Shown: piece by piece, positions 46,583 through 58,849 of the stretch
How the letters are laid out: every line of letters begins with the position of its first letter
Position numbering within the stretch: position 1 is the stretch's first letter
Source of the DNA: Dipteris shenzhenensis
Lineage: Eukaryota; Polypodiophyta; Polypodiopsida; Gleicheniales
Assembly (NCBI GenBank): GCA_047967505.1
Contig: CM106539.1
DNA: 64,000 nucleotides
Reading direction: 5' to 3' (one strand)
Translations under genes and position numbers: made by a program
The notes under the pieces: generated by a model
What the model saw: only the letters and a program-made list of their open reading frames with translations
What the model was told of the DNA's origin: nothing
The model's database searches: none

Positions 46583-48507
46583 ATGAACATCCAGAGTCCA
46601 CACGCTGAATGGGTGGACGGGGCAATCATCGTCGGGGCGGGACCTTCAGGAATGGCAACGGCAGCCTGCCTTAAAAAATGCAACGTTCCCTGCGTTATCC
46701 TTGAAAGGTCCGAATGCATAGCTTCCTTGTGGAAGAAACAGACACACGATAGCCTTTGTCTGCATATACCAAAGCAGTATTGTGAGCTTCCTCTAAAGCC
46801 ATTTCCAGAGTGGTACCCGACCTTCCTATCTAGAAGTCAATTTGTAGGCTACTTGGAGCATTACGCAGAGAAGTTCAATATCCAGCCGCATTTCAACGAA
46901 ACTGTGCAGTTCGCGAAGTTCGAAGAGCAATGGAAGGCATGGCACGTAGGCACTTGTCGTGCTAAATATGCCACCAGATGGCTGATAGTGGCATCCGGCG
47001 AGAATGCTGAAGTAGTTTTCCCGCAGCTGACTGGGATTTGCGACTTCCAAGCAACAGTCATCCATTCCAGTCAATATAAGAGCGGTGCTGAGTTTGCCAA
47101 TAAGAAGGTTCTGATCGTCGGTGCTGGGAACTCTGGAATGGACATCGCTTTGGATCTCGCCAGAAGTGGAGCACGATCCTCCATAGCCGTCAGGAGCTCT
47201 GTAAGTCGAGCCCTTTTTCCTACGCTAATTACTCGGGTACGTGCAATCGTTGCAGCCCGCAAAGCTGTATTGTGCGCGCCGATGTGATATGTATCAGATA
47301 TGTTGCAACTTGCGTTTACAGTTCGTGGGATGTCAGTTCTATTCGCCTACGTTGGTTGATGTGTAGAGCAGACCTGATTACTGTGCATGGGATCATTGGG
47401 AGTTTGGGACGCCGTATACTGTTCTACATTTGAAGAGGGCCAGCAGTTGCGTTGCTGCTGTACAATATGCTTGGGATTTGCCAGACATTTGATACTTGTG
47501 TAGCAAATTCCTACACCATGAGTCCCTCGTACCATGCCGATCTTTGTACAGCGTTAAGATTAAGACATGCAGTTTGATTTTTTTGTAAAAAGACATGTAG
47601 TTTGGTACTGTAGATTGATTGCTATTCTTTTACTACAAATCATAGTTGTAGTTTGGTACTGTAAATTGATTGCTATTCTTTTTCTACAAATCATAGTTGT
47701 AGTTGGCACCTCGCCGTCTGAGGTTGTAAGTCTTTAATCATATGATTATATTACGCGACTTTTGAGCAGCTTCATGTTCTTCCGAGAGAGATGTTTGGAA
47801 GATCCACCTTCTCATTGGCTATGGAGCTTGCGAAAATTTTCCCTATCTGGCTCGTAGACTATCTCCTTGTCTTGTACACCCAGTTGAGACTCGGTGATAC
47901 ATCTGTATATGGACTACGAAGGCCGAAAGCTGGCCCTCTGGAGCTGAAGAACAAAATGGGAAAGACACCTGTTCTTGATGTTGGAACGCTCTCAAGAATT
48001 AAGACTGGAGACATAAAGGTGAACTGTTCCCTTTTTGCATTGGCTTCGTTCTGCTATACATACCGAGGTGGATTTCGGCTTTCTCCAGCCTAGAGGACTA
48101 ATGGTTTTCTCGGCAGGTTAGACCAGGAATCGAATTCTTCACTGCAACTGGGGCGCGCTTTATGGATGGCACAAGCGATAGCTATGATGCAGTGATTATG
48201 GCTACTGGTTACAAAAGTGTTGTGGGGACTTGGCTCATCGTAAGTAATCCATCGATCTTGTGAGTCAAGTTATTTTCTTCTCTTATTCGGCACGTGTCAG
48301 TACGATTCGCGGCTACATGTGCAGGATGAGGACCGTTTCTTCAATGATCGAGGTTTGTCCGGGTCTTCTTGGAAGGGCCAACGAGGTCTTTATGCCGCTG
48401 GATTGTCTGAGAAAGGTTTATTTGGAGCTACGATGAACGCTCGACAGATAGCGGAGGACATAGCAGACGCATACCATCAAAGGCAATCGCACAAGGGTCC
48501 ATCTTAA
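46583..48507 (+). CDS. YUC: YUCCA-type flavin-containing monooxygenase (four exons)
   Basis: Converts indole-3-pyruvate to indole-3-acetic acid with NADPH and O2, the last step of the main auxin pathway. Exons 46583-47200, 47770-48018, 48117-48239 and 48325-48507 join in phase 0 and give 390 residues. Motifs: FAD site [14 protein letters not shown] (about residue 17), [25 protein letters not shown], the FMO-type [21 protein letters not shown] site [14 protein letters not shown], then after intron 1 [34 protein letters not shown], the ATGYKS motif, and the C-terminal [20 protein letters not shown]. Length is slightly below the usual 400-430 because the N-terminus is short. All splice sites are GT-AG and no stop or frameshift is seen. 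The FMO FxG position reads FQA. The exact YUCCA paralogue cannot be named. A related FMO with another substrate is less likely given ATGYKS and the PLELKN block. Confidence 0.93.
47596..47697 (+). repeat. 51-bp tandem duplication in intron 1 of the YUCCA gene
   Basis: Two consecutive copies of TGTAGTTTGGTACTGTA through CAAATCATAGT differ at about two bases. The intron (47201-47769) is the largest of the three (569 bp against 98 and 85). Confidence 0.85.
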
Positions 48508-48927
48508 CTCTGATAACTAGCGCACACGGCATGTAGCCCAGCATCACTATGCAGGTTTTTGTCACAAGAATCTTGTATTGATCCACGAAATGATAAGAGA
48601 ATGAAGTAGTTTTGCACAGTTCAAGACAGCTAATTACATCCCATTTATCCCAGGCTGAGTTATAGCTTTTGCTCACTGTTTATGATTCTCTCAAAGAAAC
48701 TACAGTGGAAACAAAATGCTTGCAAGGCTGAGTGCCTGGAAAAGTCACTCGCACGTATTGATATATTGATCGGGGTAAGTGTGGATAGCAAGCATATGCT
48801 TAACCTGAGGATCTCCTCAGATACGAAAGTGAAACACTGAACACACACACATATTGAGTAAGTATCTAAGGAGTTGGAAAAAAGGGCCAATGCATATACG
48901 GAAGGATTCAACCATCCTTGGATAAAG

Positions 48928-50600
48928 GCTTTGTAAACAGATCTGCTAACATGTCAACAGTGGGACAGTATTGGAGAGTGAGTTGAGTCATCCTTTTGAA
49001 CAAGGTCCCTGATGTATGATAGTGTATTTCTACGTGTTTACTCCGTTTAGGCTGCCATCCATTCTTTTTTTTTTTTTTTTCGATAAGCTGCGATTATATT
49101 AAATTGAAAGAAAAGAGAAAGATTACAGCGCTGCCCGAAGGCAGAGTCAACAACCCCCTCATGCTGGGGGGATTACCAAAGGAAAGTCCTCTTTAGAGGA
49201 TAGACAGTAGCACCTCCCTGCTGCCATCCATTCTTATTGAGACATATACAAACATTGTTGTCACTGTACGGAGCGGTGGAGAGCTGAATTCCAAGTTCCT
49301 TTGTGAGATAAGTGAGCCAGACATTGTCTTTAGCTACCGTTGCAGAAGGAGATGTCTGTCGAGAAGAGTACTATGGACTTTTGCTTGGTGCATGCCCATG
49401 AAATCGGGCTGCATACGGTGTGAAAACATACCCAAGTCCACCATATAGTCATGTTCGCCCACCCAATCAGAGTCACCATAGCTGAAGAAATCAATGAAGA
49501 GTGAATAGTAAGTAATACCAATGGTGGTGGTACCCTTGAGATAGCGTAAGACTCGTCTCAGTTTTGTAGACCTATGTTTTGCATAACTTAGACTAACTTG
49601 GTGACGGTGGTAGAAATGTCTAGTCCTGTACATACCATGGCCTACATCAGAACCCACTAGGCTGTAACATGGAATGTGTGTCATATGAAGATATTTGTCT
49701 TCGATGCAGCCTGGAGGGAGACATGTTTGTAGTCAATTTAATGATTGAGTTTACATGCATACTGATTGGTGTACAATTAGTCATATTCTACCTGTCAAGT
49801 ATCATTTGGACATATGTTGCTGATGAAGCTAGGCCTTACCACATAAAGACGGTTTCGGTCGCCGAGGCAAAAGTGAATAGGACCAAAGTCAGTCATTGGA
49901 CCGCAGTCTCCTTTTAAACAGGTCAAAGCGGTGTCTATTGTTGCACGCTAATTTTAAATCATCTACATATAATGCAACAATCAAAGAAAGAGATTCAGAG
50001 GTGCATACGTAGAGGTTGAGGTCACTATAGCAGTAATGAAAACTATGTTGAAAATCTTCATGTTCCCAAAACATGCGACCTATTTAAGCCATAGAGAGCT
50101 TTATTGAGGTGATAGACTTTGCCTTCTGGGTAAAGGGAAGTGGATCGTGGATCTTGAGTGGTGGATGCATGTACCTCGGGGGGAGGGGGGGTGCACCTTG
50201 TGTAGACCCTATATCACAAGTGCATTCAAGGCCTTTTTATAAAACCCCTTATCTATAAATTTATAATGAATAAAATACACCCTTTTTCTATTCAATCTCC
50301 GAAATCCTCCCTTTATATGATACCCTTCAATATCTAGGAAAGGTGTAAAAAGGGGTTTTTAAAACTTGTCTTCTTGAACCCACGTGATAATGCTTACATG
50401 TTTATGAGTGACCCCCCCAGGCAATTATAATTACTTCATTCAAGTGACCATGCAAGAAGGCAGTTTGCACATCCACTTGATGGATGTATAAGTCACTAAT
50501 GGTGGCCCAGGCAAGTAAAAGACAGTTGGAAGATATTTGTATGATAGGTATGAATGTAACATTGAAGTCATTACCTTCTTTCTGAGTTAAACTATGAGCA
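48928..50600 (-). pseudogene. Antisense Copia RT/RNase H relic
   Basis: Read on the minus strand from 50600: LTQKEGNDFNVTFIPI and LYIHQVDVQTAFLHGHLNE (RT start). Roughly 50150-50400 is unrelated sequence, then EGKVYHLNKALYG and LIVALYVDDLKLACNN (the RT YVDD box, about 49960). After a gap come RRVLRYLKGTTTIGI and YGDSDWVGEHDYMVD, then RNase H phrases YSDNNVCICLNKNGW and KRSKHVEIHYH, and finally VDMLADLFTKPLSKDG (about 48935). Many slips. No LTR was identified. A retroposon is nested at 49067-49219. Confidence 0.8.
49051..49235 (-). mobile_element. Short LINE- or SINE-type retroposon with 16-bp TSD
   Basis: GCTGCCATCCATTCTT occurs at 49051-49066 and again at 49220-49235. Between them are a 14-bp T run and 139 bp. 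On the minus strand this is a 3' end running TAATATAATCGCAGCTTATCG into a poly-A tail, the usual look of target-primed retroposition. It is either a 5'-truncated LINE or a SINE. No tRNA-like promoter boxes could be confirmed. Confidence 0.85.
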
Positions 50601-51129
50601 ATGAGTCAGGGAGGAATCACAAGAGTTCAGGGTGGGCTTCGAGGAGTTAGGGAAGGGCTCATGGGAGTTAGGAATGGTCTCACATGAGTTAGAAGAGGGA
50701 TCATGGGAGGTACTACAAGAGGGATTCGTTGAGAAGGAGGGATTCATTAGGGGAGAAATGGGGTCTCAAAAGGGCCTCCAAATAGTGTTTCCTAATTTCA
50801 AGGACCTACTACAAAGAGTCCCTATTGATTGTTCCCCTTACAGTAGGGACCACCCAAACCATCCCCCCCCCTTAACCCATGCCTAACCCTCCTTCCATGT
50901 GCACCTTCCCCAAATCAGCCCCAAATGGCATTTAAGAGGAGTTGGGCCCTTTTGGGTGACTTTTGATCCCCCCCCCTCTCTCTAGCTGGTGGTCTACCCT
51001 CTTTCTCTTGTCTAGACTCTTTTTTCCTTCATTTTTTGAATATGGGGTTTTCCTCTCTTGCAGCAAACCTCTGCCCCCTCTTGCTCTGGGCCATCCTCCT
51101 CTACTCATTTCGGCTACAACTCCTCCTCC

Positions 51130-51187
<58 letters not shown>

Positions 51188-51380
51188 ATGTGTAGCAGCT
51201 TCTCTTTCCTACCCCCCCATTCTCTCTATCATTGCTACAGTGATGACATTTTGGCACAAAAATACAAGAGTTTCTCCAAATAGAAAGGACATCTATAAGA
51301 AGCAGATAGGACACAAGGTGTTTGAGGAGCACATCATACACATGCTAGATACATTGCAGGTCAGTGATGCCTAAATCATC
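50601..51380. other. No gene seen; contains (TC)n microsatellite
   Basis: Purine-rich, weakly repeated GGAGTTAGG / GAGTTAGAA phrases (50630-50720), poly-C patches, and a (TC)n run at about 51131-51182. No recognised coding region. Confidence 0.5.
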
Positions 51381-51384
51381 TCAG

Positions 51385-52560
51385 TGGTTGTTTGTGATTG
51401 AGCCTTGGGATAGTTTACTTGTTTCATTTCTTAAACCAGGCTTGGACTAAATGTGATTATCCTAAACCAGCCCGGTGGTTGGAACATCATGCAATCGTAG
51501 GCTGGTTCAACTTAATCACCAATTATGTGATTGTCTTGAATCAACATGGTTGAATAGACATTAGTTGTTGTCGAGCTCGGTGGCATGGTTGAGCAAAATT
51601 AATAGCAATATATTTTACAATATATTGTTATTTTACTAAACCAGCCTGGTGGTTGGAACATCATGCAACTCTGGCTGCTTCAGCTCAATCACCAGTTATG
51701 TGATTGTCCTGAACCAACGTGGTTAAACAAACATTAGTTATTGACTAGCCCGGTGGTTGAAATTCATGTGTTTCTTAGTACTTAAATTCATTAAATTTAA
51801 TTTCTTGCTATTCAAGTCATATACCACTGTTAAATTGTGAAATTTAGAAATGAAAAGCAATATATTGTTATTTTCTAATGATGAAATTTGGCAATGAAAA
51901 GCAATATACTTGTTATTGCCTAGTATGTGAAGTTGAGACTGTTAGGCTAAACCACCCCTGTGGTTGAAACTGTGATTATCCTAAATGTGTCCTAAACCAT
52001 CCCGATGATTGATTTTCCTAAACGTGTCCTAAACTAGCCAAAGTCTATAACCTCACTGTGATATCTATACAATGTCATTTTGCTAATCTATATTATGGAT
52101 CAAAGTATCAATTAATGTATGAGGTAATCGTATATCCTAGTATTAATTAGGGACATAGTGGTCCAATATGGGTAGGCATCATCTATTTTAGAGGCCTTAT
52201 CACCTTATATAATATTAGAGCCCATTCCCAATATGGTGGTCTCTATTGTAGTACTCTATGGTGGTACCAAATAAACCTTTGTAGGAATGGGGAAGGAGAT
52301 GTATCCCCCAATGTAATCACTAGGCCATATTTATTTATAAGGAGCTGGGGGACAAATGGAACAAGTTAAGTGTGAATACTCTTCCTTCGAGATGACAATG
52401 AAAGAAATCAAGTAAGCAATTCCCAACACTTACCAATATTCTCCCACATGCTCTTTTCGTATGCATGTAGAGCCTTTCTGCCAATATCTGGGATAGATAT
52501 AAAGGTGATTGAAATTGTGACTATCCTAAACCAACGCAGTGGTTGAAAATTGTCTTGCTT
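51385..52560 (+). repeat. Left subterminal repeat field (GGTGGTTG orientation)
   Basis: Copies near 51392, 51470, 51580, 51644, 51718, 51752, 51945, 52005 and 52540, with a longer repeated phrase TTGGAACATCATGCAA (51479 and 51653) and ATTATGTGATTGTC. Confidence 0.75.
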
Positions 52561-52799
52561 AATTATATACTTTAATTAGACTGTGTTTTGTATTTGTTTA
52601 GTAGTAGCAAAAAGGGGGCTCACTGTTCTCTTGTTCCCACATGTTGAGTCAATAGAGAGAGTTGTATCTCAAGACTATGGATTAGAATCTGGACATTTCA
52701 ATTGGGCAGAGGAGATTTGAGCATTGTAAGCCCTGGTACATCAAGAAACTCAAAGACAGGAATGTTTGTTATTGGCAAGACAAACATATGACCTAGAAA

Positions 52800-54550
52800 G
52801 TGATGAATGACTTGAGATCTAGTCGTGTTGGAGCATTGCTCCATGGGGATCAATGCCCATGCCTCCCCAATGAATGCATAGTCTGTTGGCCATTTGGATC
52901 CTCATCATGTGTTGCAAGGGAGAGCAGGTTTTGTAGCCTAAGGTCTCTGTGGGAGCCAGTGGTTTGTCCAAAGGGAGATCGTGAGTGGCATAGGATTGAA
53001 TGCATTTGCAGCACATGCAGCAAGCATTGCATTAGTTTGAAGCTGATGAAGAAGACATTCAATGTCTATCCAAATGAAATGAGGGAAGACAACCATGTTG
53101 CTCAGAAATGGAGGAGATTTGAAAATGTCAATGTTGAAGGGTCCGATAAAAAGAGATGGCTATTGTCATATAAGCACCTAGCCAAGGGAGCTTGTAGGTC
53201 ATGTGGTTCAATCCATCCCAAAATATGTGCTTCACAATTTCATGGCTAGCTGGTAGGATAAGCACTTCAGGACATGCCTTGCCAATTTTCCTTGTGACAC
53301 TATTGTATCTATCATAGATTTTGTAAAAATATATTCTTTTCAATAACAAAATGAGATACAAAGTGCTCACTAGTACAACAAGTAGATAACAATTCTTGTG
53401 CATATCATATACAATCATTTACTTTATTCTTCCATTCCTGATGGCAATCTACTTACTGACTCACAACAGTCTAGGTTAGTGCAATGCATGTACCATTTCT
53501 ACATTTCAGATGATAGGAAACATGACACCCTATTTGTGCAGCATGCTTTTCTATTGCATTAGGAATGGCTAAAAAAGGAAAATCCCCATGCAGAAAATAT
53601 AAAACAACATTGGGTGTGGTCAGATGGTGCTGCCTCTCAATCTAAATCAGCATGTGGATTGTACTTCATGTCAATGTTTGAATCCCTGACCGGCGGTCTA
53701 GAAATGATGTGGAATTTCTTTAGGTCTAGCCATGGCAAGGGTGAACATGATGGATGCGATGTTGTTATTAAGCAAGCTCTATTTAAACACCAATTAGCAT
53801 GCCCTCAAGAAAAACTCAATGATGCCCATGATGCTGTAACATGGCTTACAACCAACCTCTCCATAGGCATGCATCCAACATGCAGTAAACAAAGCCTTAA
53901 GAATACTGGAGTATGTAGAGTGTTCCATGAAGTGAAAATGGATGAAGTGCAAAGGAGAAGCCGACACGATTGCGAGAAAATTAAAGGAGTTTGTGATCTA
54001 CACAACATATGGGACTTTTCAAACAACCATTTGATTAAAACAAGAAAACTTTCTTATTTTTGTAGTGCATGCATCATAGGGGATCATGGGAGAGAGTTCT
54101 GGTTTTGCCTCTACATTCAGATGGACTGACAAACAATGGAGAGACAAATGACTCACCACAGTTTGGGGAGAGTTTCAATGACCTCAGTAACTATCTGGAA
54201 GAGGGGGATAACTTTGCAGTTGTCACAGATTCTGGGGAGAACAAGGAAGATGACCCATACTTTTTGTTATAGTGCACAAAACCTAAGTACAAGGTTTAAG
54301 GAATATTTAAGGATAATTGGGGAACAACCTATGAGAAGTGGGATGTAGTAGTCAGTGATTTTTGGTACGAAAAAACATCCAAAAGAGGTTGCAATTACGA
54401 ACTACTACATAAGAGTCCACAAACATGTATGTACTCTTATCTGGTAAGAGCTATTAAGTTCCGGATGCAACCTGTGCAACAATGAAAGAAGGGCAAGAGT
54501 GTCTTCAAATTGGATTTAGATACACATGAGCATATCTTGGGATTTCTTGG
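52800..54550 (+). pseudogene. Unknown DDE-like, transposase-type protein (broken)
   Basis: The first frame (52800-53249) has paired cysteines (CPCLPNECIVCWPFGSSSC, CICSTCSKHC) and KWRRFENVNVEG. Across stops the next segment reads DFVKIYSFQ (normally DFxENY in look-alikes I know), FYISDDRKHDTLFVQHAFLL and WSDGAASQSKSACGLYF. The intact frame from 53614 continues with FFRSSHGKGEHDGCDVVIKQ and later WYEKTSKRG (54370) and LVRAIKFRMQP (54450). Asp in DFxxxY, Asp in WSDG and the HGKxxxDG block resemble the spacing of RNase H-fold DDE enzymes. That assignment is an inference, and I do not know a family name. At least seven in-frame stops. Confidence 0.5.
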
Positions 54551-54674
54551 AGTAGTGGATGAGGATGATTGAGATAGTACTAAGAAAATGTATGTAGTCT
54601 CATTGCAAGGAAACAATATGTCCACTTGTCCTACAAAATGGAATTTGTATTTGAGACTACGTCTTTTTAGTATA

Positions 54675-55340
54675 TCCCAACAACCACTGTGCTGGTTTTA
54701 TTAAATTGTTTTTGTAAATCCCAAACAGTAAATCCCATGCTTGTTTTTAGTACATCCCAACAACCACCGTGCTGGTTTTCCATAACGAATCCACCGTACT
54801 GGTTTTCCATAATGAATCCACACATCCTACAAATCCATTCATCTTGTAATAATAGAAGCAAACCACCATGCTAGTGGTTGTTAATATCCTAGTACAAACC
54901 AACCACTGTGCTGGTGATAACATATCCTGCACTAATCCTACACTACTACTGTGCTATCCCTACACTACTACTGTGCTATCCTAAAATTTGTTGCATAGTG
55001 CTATACTAAAACATTGCCCTAAATAGACTATTTATCATTTCGTTAACCGTCAGATTTCATCCCATGCTTGCATTTAGTATATCCCAATAACCACCGTGCT
55101 GATTTCCCATAATGAATCCACACATCCTACAAATCCATTCATCTTGTAATAATAGAATCAAACCACCACGCTGGTGGCTGTTCATATCCTAGAGCAACCA
55201 ACCACCCTGCTGGTGATAACTTATCCTGCACTACTACCATGCTATTCCTACACTATTGCTATGCTATCCTAAAATTTGTTGCACAGTGCTAGTGCCCTTT
55301 AGACTGGTTATCGTTAATTATCAAATTTCAACCACTGGGC
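54675..55340 (-). repeat. Right subterminal repeat field (inverted)
   Basis: CAACCACTGTGCTGG, CAACCACCGTGCTGG, CCACCGTACTGG, ACCACGCTGGTGG and similar, interspersed with CTACACTACTACTGTGCTATCC. A roughly 420-bp unit is loosely duplicated (CATAATGAATCCACACATCC at 54808 and 55107). Confidence 0.75.
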
Positions 55341-56703
55341 TACTTAAAATATTTAAGTCCTAACATAGAAGCGGGTCAATACAAAATCAGGTATTACGAG
55401 CACCATGAGAATATCCACAAGTCTAAGAAATGTCTACAAGATTTTAATTGTTTCAAAACACAATGACATTTTGATTTTTCAAGGAAATTCCAAACTCCCA
55501 ACTATCTTATCAGCCTCTCTATGGCAAGCATCTCCGAGCTCTTTAGGCTAGTCTATTGCACATGAATGGCAGACCTCTGCACACACTTGGATTACACACT
55601 GCTTGCTTGACTCTGCTGACTTATACACCCATAGTAACTCCTCCTTTCACTGGGGGTCCTCTTCATCCTAGTCTTTGTGCTCTATATAGCTTCGCACCTC
55701 TATCATGTCCTACCTGAGCTTGACAAGTACCTTAAAGGAGGAAGAAAAATAATAGCCAGGCAAATTAATATTCACCATCTCTGCTGACTCCAAGTAATAC
55801 ACCCACCATTGAAGCATGTCGTCCTTGCATCTATTTTCCTCCTTCTCCAAGTTTGTTTCTGCGACAATGCCATCTAACATTGTTTTCAGATAGAACAACA
55901 GCATTCCAAAGTTATTTGGGTATGCCATATATTCGGTGTAGGTGGATCGGTGTACAGAGTTTGGATCAGTGTATAGAGTTTTGGGGCTAGATTTTGAAAT
56001 GGGCTCTTAGTTGTGTCTGTATTGCACTTGAATAGGGAGAGAGTTCATTGAGCCTGACCTTCTCAATTGTCAGTCTCATGTTCGTTTAGCAATCAAAATA
56101 TTTGGGTTCATTGAGCCCGACCTTCTCATTCATGATAGGGGTATGGTAGACCATGCATTTCGGACCCTGTTGCATAGTAGGCATAGCAGGATAGGCATCT
56201 GATTTAACTATTATGGCCGTCAATACCACATTCTTGCTCTGTACATGACGAAGTTGCTACTTGATTTTTTCCTCCCTCATCCTAAGGTTGTGGATGTTCT
56301 CCTTCATCTCCACCACTGGGTCTCGGGTGGTGAATATCCCAACCCATGGGTGGGGAAACAATGTCTCACCAAGGTGCAAAAATTGGTATGCAAGTGCTAA
56401 GAGGAATGTGAGCTAAGGCTCAAGGCAAGCAAGAGTGCTGATACAATTCATCCAAGACATGAGGGATTTTAACAATTTGTATAATGGGGTGTATGCATGA
56501 TTATGTGGTACACTAGCTAGCACTTTTTGTGGGGACTGCAAAGATGGCTTGCTACCACACTTAGTGACTGGTAGTTCATCTTAATTTGAACATGATACTC
56601 TAATTTGAAAACTACTCTAGAATTCAATGCTGGTTGCCAAGTTTAGTATTATTCCCTACTGAATATCCTATTGTGGGTGTTAGCAGAAGCTTCACATAGC
56701 CAA
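55341..56703. other. No gene supported
   Basis: AT-rich sequence with one repeated phrase (GGGTTCATTGAGCCCGACCTTCTCA near 56044 and 56104 in variant form). A 72-residue minus-strand frame at 55710-55928 shows no known motif. Confidence 0.45.
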
Positions 56704-56710
56704 GGGGCAG

Positions 56711-58232
56711 AATGAAGACACGTGTGAAGGAGGTTTCCTCCCCCATCCACTCTACCTCTGTAAAGAAAGCAGGGAGAGGAAAACGGAAGGCAGTATCTCC
56801 CTCTTCATCTTTAGCTTCATCGTCACCTTCTCCTCTGTAGAAAAAGATGAAAGGAAAACCATCAAGGTTTCCCAAGGTTGATAGTCCATCATTAGCTTCT
56901 ACTCTGCACAAAAAAAGAAAGAAACACCATCGAGAGTGCCAAAGGTTGACTTTTAGAGAAAATGCATGCACCTTCTCATAGCATGCCTTCTTCTCCCACT
57001 GTGTGTTTTAGCAGATGAATCAGTGGCATCCTTTGTATGTGGCATTCGAGAGGAAAAAAGTATTCTACACAACTAAAACCCACGCACATGAGGTATACAA
57101 CCTCTGCAATAGCAGTGGCCAAGATGCACAACTCCTTGGCAAGGATGATTTCACTATGCAAGATTGGTTGATTTGTTTCAATGTTGTGCCCAAGAGAGGT
57201 GCCAAGGTTAAGTGCAGGACCATGAGGCCAGAGTTTTGGGCAAAATTCTATACTTTGTTTACATCTGTGTACCAAGAACCTCTTGGGAATTATGGTTTGG
57301 AGGTCACAAAATCATTTGCAAGGAGGTTTCTCTTTGAACATCTAAAGGGGCTGGTTGATTGGGCATCTTTCTCTGAGAGTGTACTTGCAAATATGGAACT
57401 CGCCAAGCTGATGCTGAAGCGATAGAGGTGGGCATCTTTCCACTCTATGAGGTGGAGTCACCTCCTTACTCTCATCAAATGAAGGGTATGCCAGTTGACG
57501 TAGGGGTTACACCCACCTCATCAAATTTCCAAAGGTTAAAGAAGAAAATTTTAGATGCCCTACCTCTTGTAGACTTGGATAGTGTGTTGGTCCAAGTTTC
57601 CAAAATGCATTCCTCAACACTATTAGAACAAAATGAGGTGGCTAAGGCACTTGAGGAACACAAGGAGGATATGCATCGTGATGAGGGTGCAAGAGCACTA
57701 GTAGATACTTTTATGGAACAATTGGAGACTGCTAAGGCTGCCTTGCAAGCAGAGGAGAGTGCTATGACAATTGATGTAATCAAGATGGACCAACTGAAGC
57801 ACACAATTGGGTGCTTGACATTGACCATTGAGACACTTAATGGTTCTTTTGTAGACACAAATCTGTTGATGCCGTGGCCAGGGCTCAAGTAGAGTTCGAC
57901 CTGAATGAAATGACAATAATGTGTGCAGAAGCCTAGATGGAGTTTGTAAAAAACATGCAGGGGAAAAAAATCATGTTTTGTTGAGTGTTTCACCAATGAA
58001 GGTGCCATCTGCTGATGCTTACACATATGATTCATGCTATATTTGTATAACTTGTGGGTGGTTGATGTATGATACCAAAGCATTAGGCATGTTCTTGCTT
58101 CCATGTAAGCACACATACCACATGTACTATTTTGCACACCTCGTTGGCCAGCTCAGACCAGTGTATGGACAAACAATGCATCCAAATAATTACACCAAAG
58201 ATATGTTTGTTGGTGCTCTTCGACAGTTGTGA
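56711..58232 (+). pseudogene. Unknown protein: basic N-terminus, coiled coil, Cys/His C-terminus
   Basis: From MKTRVKEVSSPIHSTSVKKA (56711) a basic region with SVKKAGRGKRKAVSP and LHKKRKKHHREC looks like nuclear localisation signals. The next frame (57015-57425) contains HPLYVAFERKKVFYTTKTHA and MRPEFWAKFYTLFTSVYQE. The next (57428-57892) is helical and Glu/Lys-rich, coiled-coil-like (VAKALEEHKEDMHRDE). The last frame, ending at 58232, has SCYICITCGW and LLPCKHTYHMYYFAH, a RING-like but incomplete Cys/His pattern. Frames are separated by stops (TAG in the N-terminal segment near 56839, TAG 57423). Possibly one decayed gene or unmodelled introns. Family not recognised. Confidence 0.4.
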
Positions 58233-58849
58233 CGCATCATATGAAAGCTTTCATTAGGGTATGTTCACAAATCATCCAACTTGAATTTTTGTTTTGCATG
58301 CTGGACAATAACAATGGTTCACTACACCCTTTTGTTCATCGAACAATTTCCCTAAGTCCAAATAGCAACCATGCGATTGTTGCAAAGAAAATGGAGACTT
58401 TACTATAGCCTTTTCTCTATACAAGTATTCTCACCATATTCAAACTACCATGGCAATTGAACCTACCACAAAGAATGACACTGGTCAAGATGCAAGGGAA
58501 GGTGTTGCTACTTCCAAGGCCAAAAAATGCTTGCCTTCCTAGTTGTTTCTATTGGAAGCTAGTGAGAAGCTAGTGTTATAAAAAAAAATCTCTATCAAAA
58601 GACTATGGCTACTTTTGGCCTTGTAATATCCCACTGACAATCGTTTCCAATGGAATTTTTTGTTCTTCAATGTCTTTTATTCGAGCACATTATCCAATAA
58701 AGTTGTCTTATAGATTGTAATGTAGCACTTTGACATTTGTTCCTCAGACTCATTATCCTGCACATCATGAATATGTAACCTTGATTGTACAAGTAGTTGT
58801 AAAATAATGTCGTGTGTCCTGATACAGAGATTTATGTTATGGAGAATTG

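Larger units (their letters stand above)
51381..55340. mobile_element. Candidate undescribed DNA transposon with inverted subterminal repeats
   Basis: A DDE-like pseudogene (52800-54550) is bounded by two repeat fields in opposite orientation. On the left (51385-52560) CCAGCCCGGTGGTTG-type words occur about ten times. On the right (54675-55340) their complements, CAACCACCGTGCTGG-type words, occur about ten times. The outermost copies are CAGTGGTTG (51392) and CAACCACTG (55329). No exact TIR or TSD could be fixed. Layout alone suggests a transposon. Confidence 0.5.

Noticed and set aside
51036-51374. 112-residue frame through the (TC)n microsatellite.
   Set aside because: It consists largely of LS repeats from the microsatellite, with no domain.
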